Source: an uncultured bacterium
GTDB lineage: Bacteria; Planctomycetota; UBA1135; GCA-002686595
NCBI GenBank assembly: GCA_902826945.1
Contig: CADEGS010000026.1
Span: 1-30,957, forward strand
DNA length: 30,957 nt
Direction of reading: 5' to 3'
A model generated the notes under the pieces. That model worked only from the letters and a program-made list of their open reading frames with translations. It searched no databases and was not told the origin of the DNA. Below, piece after piece: positions 7,219 through 15,785 of this stretch (positions within the stretch are counted from its first letter, which is position 1; each line of letters starts with the position of its first letter). Both the position numbers and the translations under genes were made by a program.

Positions 7219-9155
7219 GCGATGGCCGCGACCGGCGCGCTGGTCGCGAGCGGCTCGATGCGCGCGAGCTCCTGCACGGCCAGCGCGCACATCCAGCGAC
7301 GCTCGTCCTCGGTGCGCGAGGGCAGCAGGAGGAGCTGACCGCGGCGGTGGTCGAGCGTCACCTCCACGGGACGCGGCGCGAGGTGCGCGGGGTCGAGCGC
7401 GCCCTCCGCGCGCAGGTGCTCGAGCGCGCGCGGCAGGTCGTAGGGCGCGCGCGCGCGCCAGGTGCGCGGCCGGCCGGGCAGGAGCTCCGCCTGCGCGAGG
7501 TCGGCGCCGAGCGCGAAGGGCGTCTGCAGGAACACGTAGGGCCGCGCCAGGAGGTCGTGCTCGAGCGCCGCGCGCACGAGCGGCCCGTGCGGCCCCGCGC
7601 TCCAGGCCGGCCGCGAGGCGACGAAGCGGACCAGCAGCCGGTCGAGCTCGCCGCGCAGCGTGTGCAACGCGGCCTCGGCCATCACGCCGTTGGCGTTCAT
7701 CTTGCCCATGTCCTCCAAGTGGTCGAGCTGCGCGTGCCAGAGCTCGGCCAGCGGGCCGTCGGCCGAGCGCTCCATCCAGCCCGCGAAGGCGGCCAGCGCG
7801 TCCCGGGTGCGTGCCACGCCCAGCGCGTCGAGCACGGCCAGCGTCGCGAACAGCCCGCGGCAGTTGTGCAGGAGCTGCGTCGCCAGCGAGAAGCGCAGGC
7901 CCTCGAGGTAGTCCTCGAAGGAGACCTGCGCGGTGCGCACGACGATGCGGCCGCCGCTCGCCGGGTCGGCCTCGGGCAGGGTCACGACGCCCAGCTCGGC
8001 CGTGCGCTCCTCGTAGCCGGTGTTGCCGAGCCACAGGAGCGGGTAGACGAGGAAGCTCTGCGCGCCGGCGCGGCAGAGCGCCTCGATCCCGTCCTGGAAC
8101 GACGCGAGCGTCTCGCCGGGCATCGGCCACAGGAGCTCGACGATCGAGGGGCGCCGCGCGGCGTTCAGCCGGCGCTGGATGGCGTGCGTGGCCGCGCGCG
8201 AGAGGCCCGTGCGCCGGGCGAGCGCGAGCGCGCGCTCGCTCGTGGACTGCACCGAGAACACGTGGCGCGTCATCAGGCCGGCGTCGCCGAGCACGCGCGA
8301 GACCAGCTCGACGCGCTCGGGGCGCACCTTCGAGCTGTTGAACACGATGCGGTCGGGCCGGCCGTGCGCGCGCCGCAGCGCCGCGATGTGCTCGGCCAGC
8401 TCGACGTCGCGCGGCAGCAGGCCGAAGTTCGCATCGCACAGGGAGAGCGTGCGCAACCCGCGCCGGGCGATCCAGGCCAGCTCCTCGCGCAGGCGCTCCA
8501 GGTCCTGCAGGTAGACCTTCTGGCCGACCGCGCCGCCCCAGGTGCAGAACTCGCAGGCGAAGGGGCAGCCGCGGTTCGTCTCGAACAGCGCCACCGAGGG
8601 CGGCGGCAGGTCGTCGAAGGCGCCGCTCAGCCAGGGCGAGACGAGCTCGGTCAGGTCCTGGACGCGCGGCGGCGCCTCGGTCGTGTGCCAGGCGCCGTCG
8701 CGCGCGAAGGTCAAGCCGCCGACGCGCCCCCAGTCGGGCCGCTCGTCCGCGAGCTCGAGCAAGAGCGCCCGGAAGGGACGCTCGCCCTCGCCGTTGCAGA
8801 CGGCGACGTCCTCCTGGTCGAGCGCGACGTGGCGCGGCGCCAGGTTCATCACCTCGACGCCGCCGAGCAGGTAGCGCGTGGTCGGCGGCAAGAGACCGCG
8901 CAGCGCCGGCAGCAGGCGGCGCACCAGCCCGGCGTTCCAGGTGTAGACGCTGAAGGCGACCAGGTCCGGCGCGCGCCGCACGAGCGCGCGCAGGACGCGC
9001 GAGGCCGGCGCGCGCACGGTGTCGCTCAGGAGGTCGATGCGCCACGCGCGGCGCACCTCGGGGTCGGCCAGCGCGTAGGCCTTCAGGTAGCCGCCGACGA
9101 GCGGCGTGGCGCCGTCGAGGCCGTCGAGGTGGACGATCGCGGCGGTCTTCTGCAT
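7191..9155 (-). CDS. B12-binding-domain radical SAM protein
   Basis: A 654-aa protein with an N-terminal cobalamin-binding-like region (about 1-150, with DLVAFSVYTWNAGLVRRLLP and LLGGVEVMNL as beta-alpha units). A radical SAM core follows, starting near residue 188 with FETNRGCPFACEFCTWGG. Its Cys197, Cys201 and Cys204 form the CxxxCxxC site for the [4Fe-4S] cluster. The remaining third of the protein matches nothing I recognise. Class B radical SAM enzymes of this layout methylate unreactive carbon or phosphinate centres or perform ring chemistry. The substrate cannot be deduced here. The ATG at 9153-9155 is chosen because MQKTAAIVHL begins the fold; translation farther upstream is low-complexity. 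It converges on the sulfotransferase-like gene with overlapping 3' ends and faces the ACP gene divergently, suggesting it belongs to the same biosynthetic block. Confidence 0.85.
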   Translation of the reverse strand: MQKTAAIVHLDGLDGATPLVGGYLKAYALADPEVRRAWRIDLLSDTVRAPASRVLRALVRRAPDLVAFSVYTWNAGLVRRLLPALRGLLPPTTRYLLGGVEVMNLAPRHVALDQEDVAVCNGEGERPFRALLLELADERPDWGRVGGLTFARDGAWHTTEAPPRVQDLTELVSPWLSGAFDDLPPPSVALFETNRGCPFACEFCTWGGAVGQKVYLQDLERLREELAWIARRGLRTLSLCDANFGLLPRDVELAEHIAALRRAHGRPDRIVFNSSKVRPERVELVSRVLGDAGLMTRHVFSVQSTSERALALARRTGLSRAATHAIQRRLNAARRPSIVELLWPMPGETLASFQDGIEALCRAGAQSFLVYPLLWLGNTGYEERTAELGVVTLPEADPASGGRIVVRTAQVSFEDYLEGLRFSLATQLLHNCRGLFATLAVLDALGVARTRDALAAFAGWMERSADGPLAELWHAQLDHLEDMGKMNANGVMAEAALHTLRGELDRLLVRFVASRPAWSAGPHGPLVRAALEHDLLARPYVFLQTPFALGADLAQAELLPGRPRTWRARAPYDLPRALEHLRAEGALDPAHLAPRPVEVTLDHRRGQLLLLPSRTEDERRWMCALAVQELARIEPLATSAPVAAIAQGGTVPTS

Positions 9156-9301
9156 GCGGCGCGCGGACGAGCGCGGGAGACGCGCGCCGGCGCGCTCCCA
9201 GCCTAGCGCACGCGGCGCTCGCGCGGGGCGCGGCGGCGCGCGAGCGAGCGCAAAATCCTCTTTCCGCGAACCGCTCCGCAGGGCACGCTCGACGGAACGG
9301 C

Positions 9302-9385
9302 ATGAGCCCCTCGCCCGACCCTGGCGCCGGCCGCGGCTCGCGGCCCGCGCCTCGCCGCCGCGCCCGCGCGCGGAGGGCTCGTTGA
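9302..9385 (+). other. possible leader micro-ORF before the acyl carrier protein
   Basis: An ATG at 9302 opens a 27-codon Arg/Pro-rich frame (begins MSPSPDPGAG) whose TGA (9383-9385) overlaps the probable TTG start of the acyl carrier protein as TTGA. This could couple translation of the weak TTG start. No conserved peptide is recognisable, and a frame this short is expected by chance in such GC-rich DNA. It lies inside the 226-bp region between the divergent radical SAM and ACP genes, which otherwise must hold their promoters. I see no clear -10/-35 pair there. Confidence 0.2.
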
Positions 9386-9693
9386 GCGCTCCCTCCCCGG
9401 CGGGGGCGCACGGGCCGTCCGCGAGCCGCGCGCCCGCGGAGGACGGCGTGGCGGCGGCGGTGCGCGAGGTGCTCCTGGCCGGCGCGCTGGCGGGCTCGGA
9501 CCCCGCCGCGCTGGCGGACGAGACGCCGCTCGTCAGCGCGGGCGTGCTCGACTCGGTGCGCACGGTGCAGCTCGTCGGCGACCTCGAGGACCGCTTCGGC
9601 GTCGCCTTCGAGGCGTACGAGATGAGCGTCGAGCACCTCGACACCGTGGCGGCGATCGCGGCCACGATCCGCGGCAAGCTGCATGGCCGGTAG
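9382..9693 (+). CDS. acyl carrier protein
   Basis: A 103-aa carrier protein. The last 80 residues are a four-helix ACP: GVLDSVRTVQLVGDLEDRFG, with Ser58 as the phosphopantetheine attachment site, then FEAYEMSVEHLDTVAAIAATI. The first 20 residues are Ala/Pro/Ser-rich and may be a linker. The start is uncertain. TTG at 9382 has GGAGGG four to five bases upstream and overlaps the stop of a 27-codon leader frame; no ATG occurs between it and the ACP fold. The 3' end overlaps the acyl-AMP ligase by 11 bp, so the ligase very probably loads this carrier. It would hold an activated acyl or aminoacyl group as a thioester for transfer, perhaps to the MBOAT protein at the left edge. Confidence 0.8.
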   Translation: MSAPSPAGAHGPSASRAPAEDGVAAAVREVLLAGALAGSDPAALADETPLVSAGVLDSVRTVQLVGDLEDRFGVAFEAYEMSVEHLDTVAAIAATIRGKLHGR

Positions 9694-11410
9694 GACCCCG
9701 CTGCTCGGAGCGCGCACGCTCCAGGAGGCGATCCTGGAGCAGCTCCAGGCCGACCCCGCGCATCCGGCGCTCGCCTTCGTGGACGAGCGCGGCGCCTTTC
9801 GCTGGCAGAGCCGCGCGGCGCTGCACGAGCACGCGCGCGCCGTCGCGGGCGCGCTGGCGCGCCTGGGGCTCGAGCGCGAGCGCGTGCTCGTCGCGGTCGT
9901 GGCCGAGCACCGCGAGGCCGCCGGCGCGGTGCTGGGCGCGCTCGCGCTCGGGGCGCGGCCGCTGCTCGTCGCCCCGCCGACGATCCAGGGCGTGCACTCG
10001 AGCCTGGGCGCGATCGTGCGCGACGTCGTGCGCCGCAGCGAGGCGGCGCTGGTGCTCCTGCCCGAGGAGATGGGGCGGACGGCCGACGAGCTCGAGGCGG
10101 CCTTCCCGCACCTGCGCGTCGCGCTCGGCCACGAGGGCTGGCTCGCGGGCGGCCCGCCGGCGGCGGCGATGCGCCGCGCGCCGGGGGACGTGGCGGCGCT
10201 GCAGCTCACCTCGGGCACGACGGGCTTCCCGCGCATCGCCGTGTGGCGCGAGGAGCGCGTGCTGGCCGCGCTCGAGGGCATGGCGCTCGCGATGGAGACG
10301 CGGCCGGGCGACGTCGCGCTCGACTGGACGCCGCTCTACCACGACATGGGGCTGGTGAACAACCTGCTGCACGCGCTCGTGCACGGCGTGCCGCTCGCGC
10401 TGCTGTCCCCGCGCGCCTTCGTGCGCCGGCCGGCGCTCTGGCTGCGGGCGCTCTCTGAGACCGGGGCGACGACGACCTGGTCGCCGAACTTCGGCTACGC
10501 GCTGGCCGCCGAGCGCGTGCGCGACGGCGAGCTCGAGGGCGTGCGCCTGGACGGGATGCGCGCCTTCTGGAACGCGGCCGAGCGCATCCACCGCGAGACC
10601 TGCGAGCGCTTCGTGCGCCGCTTCGCGCCGCTCGGCGTGCGGCCCGAGGCGTTGCGCGCGAACTTCGGCTGCGTCGAGACGATCGGCGGGGCGACCTTCG
10701 GCGCCGCGGGCCGCCCGATCGCGTTCGAGCGCCTCCTTCGCGGGGCGCTGCGCGAGGAGGGCGTCGCGCGAGCGGTCGCGGAGGACGCGCCCGAGGGGCT
10801 CGCGGTCGAGACGGTCGCGGGCTGCGGCCGCGCGCATCCGGGGCTCGAGCTCGTCGTGCGCGACGCCGCGGGTCGCGCGTGCCCCGACGGCGTCGTGGGC
10901 GACGTGTGCGTGCGCACGCGCGCGCGCTTCGAGGGCTACCTGGGCCAGCCGGACGAGACCGAGCGCGCGCTGCGCGGCGACCTGGTGCAGACCGGCGATC
11001 GCGGCTACCTGCGCGGCGGCGAGCTCTTCTGGACCGGGCGCGGCGGCGAGGAGATCAACCTGGCCGGCCGCAAGCTCGACCCGAGCGAGCTCGAGCCCGT
11101 GCTCTTCGCCGCGGCGGGCCTGCGCAAGGGCTCCTTCGCCGCCTTCGGACGCGAGGACCCCGCGCGCGGCACGGAGGAGCTGGTGCTCGTGGCGGAGGCC
11201 GAGCCGCAGGCCGACCTGGCCGCGACGGCGGCCGCGCTGCGGCGCGCGCTCGCGACCGGCCTCGGGCTGAGCGTGGACGAGCTCGCGCTCGTCGCGCGCG
11301 GCACGCTGACCAAGACCTCCAGCGGCAAGCGCCGCCACCGCCACTTCGCCGACCTCTACCTCGCGGGCCAACTGGCCGTGCTGCACGCGAGCCGCGCCGG
11401 ACGCCTCTGA
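9683..11410 (+). CDS. FAAL-like acyl-AMP ligase (AMP-binding enzyme)
   Basis: A 575-aa adenylate-forming enzyme. The core A3 motif is LTSGTTGFPR (175-184), PLYHDMGLV (217-225) is the A4-like motif characteristic of fatty acyl-AMP ligases, GDLVQTGDRGYL holds the ribose-binding Asp, and TKTSSGKRRH near 543-552 carries the catalytic Lys (Lys549). FAAL proteins activate an acid with ATP and pass it to an ACP instead of CoA, and here the ACP gene overlaps the start of this one by 11 bp. Length is typical for FAALs. The ATG at 9683 gives the normal short N-terminus. The substrate (fatty acid, amino acid or other) is not readable. It ends 13 bp from the stop of the convergent histidine kinase. Confidence 0.88.
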   Translation: MAGRTPLLGARTLQEAILEQLQADPAHPALAFVDERGAFRWQSRAALHEHARAVAGALARLGLERERVLVAVVAEHREAAGAVLGALALGARPLLVAPPTIQGVHSSLGAIVRDVVRRSEAALVLLPEEMGRTADELEAAFPHLRVALGHEGWLAGGPPAAAMRRAPGDVAALQLTSGTTGFPRIAVWREERVLAALEGMALAMETRPGDVALDWTPLYHDMGLVNNLLHALVHGVPLALLSPRAFVRRPALWLRALSETGATTTWSPNFGYALAAERVRDGELEGVRLDGMRAFWNAAERIHRETCERFVRRFAPLGVRPEALRANFGCVETIGGATFGAAGRPIAFERLLRGALREEGVARAVAEDAPEGLAVETVAGCGRAHPGLELVVRDAAGRACPDGVVGDVCVRTRARFEGYLGQPDETERALRGDLVQTGDRGYLRGGELFWTGRGGEEINLAGRKLDPSELEPVLFAAAGLRKGSFAAFGREDPARGTEELVLVAEAEPQADLAATAAALRRALATGLGLSVDELALVARGTLTKTSSGKRRHRHFADLYLAGQLAVLHASRAGRL

Positions 11411-11423
11411 GCGCGGCCGCGGC

Positions 11424-11427
<4 letters not shown>
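11407..11427. terminator. short dyad between convergent stop codons
   Basis: CTGAGC and GCTCAG flank a GCGGCCGC core, and the two arms contain the TGA of the acyl-AMP ligase and the reverse TGA of the kinase. The stem is about 10 bp with one bulged base and has no T-tract. It could act as a weak bidirectional terminator, or it may simply reflect GC-rich symmetry. Confidence 0.3.
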
Positions 11428-12989
<1,562 letters not shown>

Positions 12990-13168
12990 CGAAGGAAGGG
13001 CTGGCGGGCGTCGGCGCCCGAAGAACGGCGGATTGTAGCAGCGTGGCCCCGGCCACCGGCCAGGCCTGCGGCGATGTGCCCCGGGTCGCTACGCATCCTG
13101 CCGGAGGGATCGGGCGCGGCCTCGATGCCAGGCTGCTCTTCGTCCGCGGCGCGCCGGCCGCGGCGAGC

Positions 13169-13849
13169 ATGATCTCGCAGCACGAAGCCGAGCCGAGCGA
13201 CGCCGAGCGGCCGCTCTACGCGTCGCGTCGCGAGGCCGGCCGGCTGCTCGGGGCGCGGGTCGCCGGGCGCGGCTTCGCGAGCCCCGTGGTCGTCGCGCTG
13301 CCGGGCAGCGGCGCGCTGCTCGCGTCGGAGGTCGCGCTCGCGCTGCGCGCGCCGCTGGAGGTCTTCGTGCCCTGCCGGAGCGAGCACGCGCCCGGCCTCG
13401 CGGGCTGCCTGTGCTCGCGGCTGCGTGCCACCCCTGCGCAGCGCGAGCTGGTCGAGGCGCTCGCGCTGGCGAGCGCCGAGCGCGGCGGCGCGGACCTGCG
13501 GCTCGAGCTCGCCGAGCTGCGGCGCCGCGAGCAGGCCTGCCGCGGCGGGCGCCCGCCGCTCGCGCTCTCCGGGCGCAGCGCGATCCTGGTCGACGAAGGG
13601 GCGGACGGAGCGGGCGCCCTGCGCGCCTGCACCGCGCGCCTGCGCGGGGAGGCGGCGCGGCGCGTCGTCCTGGCCCTGCCCGCGGCGGATGTCGCCGCCG
13701 TGGGGGAGCTGTCGGGAATGGCGGACGAGGTCGTGCCGCTCTTCGTGCTGCGCGCCTTGCCCGGCCGTCTGTGGGGCGACGAGCGCGCGGCCGCGAGCGA
13801 CGACGAGGTCGCCGCGCAGGTCGAGCGCTGCGCCAGGGCCGCCACGTAG
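13169..13849 (+). CDS. phosphoribosyltransferase-like protein with degenerate PRPP motif
   Basis: A 226-aa protein with the layout of the type I PRTase domain proteins often annotated 'phosphoribosyltransferase' (ComF/Rv0571c-like). The N-terminal part reads PLYASRREAGRLLGARV, then VVALPGSGALLASEVALAL, then a long alpha-helical insertion. ILVDEGADGAGALRA (139-153) stands where the 13-residue PRPP-binding motif (VDDGIATGAT type) should be. The second acidic residue is Glu and the GxxTGxT loop has become GADGAGAL, which is unusual and may weaken PRPP binding. The segment ADEVVPLFV near 186-193 is also family-like. The ATG at 13169 is preferred; in-frame sequence upstream is not conserved-looking. 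The true reaction is unknown. Confidence 0.65.
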   Translation: MISQHEAEPSDAERPLYASRREAGRLLGARVAGRGFASPVVVALPGSGALLASEVALALRAPLEVFVPCRSEHAPGLAGCLCSRLRATPAQRELVEALALASAERGGADLRLELAELRRREQACRGGRPPLALSGRSAILVDEGADGAGALRACTARLRGEAARRVVLALPAADVAAVGELSGMADEVVPLFVLRALPGRLWGDERAAASDDEVAAQVERCARAAT

Positions 13850-13903
13850 GAAGAGCCGCTCCCGCGCGGGGGCCGCCATCGGCGCGGGGCGCACGGCCGC
13901 GGC

Positions 13904-14512
13904 TCAGGGCTCCCAGCGCGGCCGCCGGCGCACGCGCCAGCGCCACAGCACCAGCCCCGCGCCGAGCATGCCGCCCAGGTGGGCGAAGTGCGCGACGCCC
14001 GAGCGCGTGCCCAGGACGCCGTGCGCGAGCTCGAGCAGCCCGAACAGGAGCACGAACGTGCGCGCGGGCAGCGGGATCGGCGGGAAGAGCAGCATCACGG
14101 AGCGCTCGGGGAAGAGCACCGCGAACGCGAGCAGGATCCCGAACACGCCGCCCGAGGCGCCGACGGTCGGCGTCACGCTCCCCGCGGCGCTGACGACGAG
14201 CACCTGCGCGAGCCCGGCCGTGACGATCGCCGCCGCGTAGAGCGCGAGGGTGCGCGCGCTCCCGAGCAGGCGCTCGACGTCGCGCCCGAACATGTGCAGC
14301 GCGAGCATGTTCAGCCCGAGGTGCGCCGCGCCCCCGTGCAGGAACGCGGAGGTCACGATCTGCCAGGCGTGGAACCCGACCACGCCGACGCCCGGCACGA
14401 GGTAGCGCCCGAGCGGCCACAGCGCGAACGTCCCGAGCAGCGAGTCCGCGGCCGCCGCCTGCGCGAGGAAGACGAGGACGTTGGCGGCGATCAGGAGCTG
14501 GGTGACGGGCAC
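13904..14512 (-). CDS. rhomboid-family intramembrane serine protease
   Basis: A 202-aa, six-helix membrane protease. The first cytoplasmic-side helix is ITQLLIAANVLVFL-like, then the conserved HGGAAHLGLNML (His59, His64, Asn68), the catalytic GASGGVFG with Ser120, and the second catalytic residue His178 in HFAHLGG. All residues needed for activity are present. The start is GTG at 14510-14512. It lies 79 bp downstream of the secretion operon on the same strand, so co-transcription is possible. Rhomboid relatives (rhombosortases) process proteins sent out by type II secretion in some bacteria, but nothing in this sequence marks it as that subgroup, and a generic rhomboid is the safer call. Confidence 0.88.
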   Translation of the reverse strand: MPVTQLLIAANVLVFLAQAAAADSLLGTFALWPLGRYLVPGVGVVGFHAWQIVTSAFLHGGAAHLGLNMLALHMFGRDVERLLGSARTLALYAAAIVTAGLAQVLVVSAAGSVTPTVGASGGVFGILLAFAVLFPERSVMLLFPPIPLPARTFVLLFGLLELAHGVLGTRSGVAHFAHLGGMLGAGLVLWRWRVRRRPRWEP

Positions 14513-14528
14513 GGGCGCGGAGGGACGA

Positions 14529-14540
14529 CGACCATGGTCG
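14529..14540. promoter_or_regulatory. perfect 12-bp palindrome upstream of the rhomboid gene
   Basis: CGACCATGGTCG is a perfect inverted repeat lying 17 bp before the rhomboid GTG start, in the 79-bp gap after the lipoprotein gene. Its position would suit an operator, but a single 12-bp palindrome may be chance. Confidence 0.2.
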
Positions 14541-14591
14541 CCGGGCGCGCCCCGCCGGTCCAGCGCGCGCGGCCCGCGCCGGGGTCGTCCG

Positions 14592-15785
14592 CTACGGTCC
14601 GTCCAGCAGCCCGCGCTCGCGCGCGAGCGCTTCCGCCTCCCGCGTCCAGGTCCGCGCGGCGTCCTCGCGCCGGTGCGCCGCGAGCCACGCCGCCCGGTTG
14701 CGCCAGACGCACGCGAGCGCGGACCAGTCCTCTTCCTGCGCGCACAGCGCCTCGGCGCGCTCGAGCGCCGCGGAGGCGCCCTCGTCGTCGAGCAGGACCA
14801 GCACGACCGAGAGGTCCGAGGCGGCGCGGGCGCGCCCGCGCCAGCCCTCCTGCGCGAGCGCGGTCTCGAGCAGCGCGCGCCCGCCGGCGAGGTCGTCCTG
14901 CTCGGCGACCAGCACGCCCTCGAGGGCGATCGCCGCGGGCGTCGGGGCGGCGTCCGCGCCGCGCAGCGCGAGCAGGGCGTCGCCCGAGCGGCCCTCCGCG
15001 TAGGCGACGCGCGCCAGCGCCAGCGCGGCGCGCGCGCGCGCCGGGGCGGCCCGCGCCGTCGCGCGCGCGCGACACGCGGCGAGGAGCGCCTCGCGCGCCT
15101 CGCCGCGCGCGAGGCGCAGCTCGGCCACGCGGCTCCAGGCCAGGGACTCCTCCGCGAGCTCCGCGTCCGCCGGCCACGGCGCCGCCGCCAGCGGACGCAG
15201 CGCGAGCAGGCGCTCCCACAGCGCCGGATCCGCCACGGCGCGCGCGCGGGCGAACGCCGCCGTCCACGCGGCGTCGAGCGGTGCGCCGGCCGCGGGCTCC
15301 TGCGCGCCGGCGCGCTGCTCGAGCAGGAGCGTGGCGCCTTCGAGAGCGAGCCAGGAGCGCGCGCCCGCGCCGGCGGCCCACGCGCCGAGCGCGCGTGCGG
15401 GCTCGGGCGCGCGCGGGTCGGCCAGGAACGCCGCGCGCAACGGCTCGTAGGCGGCGCGCGCTTCCGGCGCGTCGCCGCAGGCGCGCGCGAGCGCCGCGGC
15501 CAGCGCCGGGCCCTCCGGAGCGCCCGGCCGCTCGCGCAGCGCGCGCAGCGCCAGGTCCGGCCAGCGCGCGACGAGGCTCTCGAGCGTGCGCGCCGCGCCC
15601 TCCGCCGCGGCCGCGCGCGCGCGCGCCAGGAAGGGCTCCAGCGCGTCGGCGGACGCGGGCGGCGCGAGCGCCTGCGGCGCCTCGACGATCGCCGCCGGGC
15701 GCGCGCCCGGCTCGGGAGCGGAGCGCGCGACGCAGGCGCCGAGCGCCGCCGCGGCGAGCGCGGCCGGCAGCGCGCGCGCGCTCAC
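14592..15785 (-). CDS. TPR-like lipoprotein, last gene of the secretion operon
   Basis: A 397-aa protein with a short signal peptide and a lipobox (LAAAALGAC, Cys18), so likely a lipoprotein. The rest is alanine/arginine/leucine-rich and almost wholly alpha-helical, with a spacing suggestive of degenerate TPR units (for example SRVAELRLARGEAREALLAA, ALALARVAYAEGRSGDALLA, AASDLSVVLVLLDDEGASAA). No enzymatic motif is visible. The GTG at 15783-15785 overlaps the secretin stop (GTGA), giving strong evidence for both the start and operon membership. By position it could help the secretin assemble or reach the outer membrane, as pilotins or TPR lipoproteins (PilF type) do. That function is inference. 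Confidence 0.7.
   Translation of the reverse strand: MSARALPAALAAAALGACVARSAPEPGARPAAIVEAPQALAPPASADALEPFLARARAAAAEGAARTLESLVARWPDLALRALRERPGAPEGPALAAALARACGDAPEARAAYEPLRAAFLADPRAPEPARALGAWAAGAGARSWLALEGATLLLEQRAGAQEPAAGAPLDAAWTAAFARARAVADPALWERLLALRPLAAAPWPADAELAEESLAWSRVAELRLARGEAREALLAACRARATARAAPARARAALALARVAYAEGRSGDALLALRGADAAPTPAAIALEGVLVAEQDDLAGGRALLETALAQEGWRGRARAASDLSVVLVLLDDEGASAALERAEALCAQEEDWSALACVWRNRAAWLAAHRREDAARTWTREAEALARERGLLDGP

Noticed and set aside
5923..10281. Very long minus-strand open frame across the nucleotidyltransferase, sulfotransferase and ACP genes
   Set aside because: It is an Arg/Ala/Pro-rich shadow without domain motifs, opposite or overlapping genes that have clear catalytic signatures. 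Such frames are expected because stop codons are rare in GC-rich DNA.
13044..13057. Inverted repeat GTGGCC-CC-GGCCAC in the divergent region before the phosphoribosyltransferase-like gene
   Set aside because: It is pure GC symmetry with a two-base gap in a region full of similar words. The position allows an operator, but nothing distinguishes it from background.
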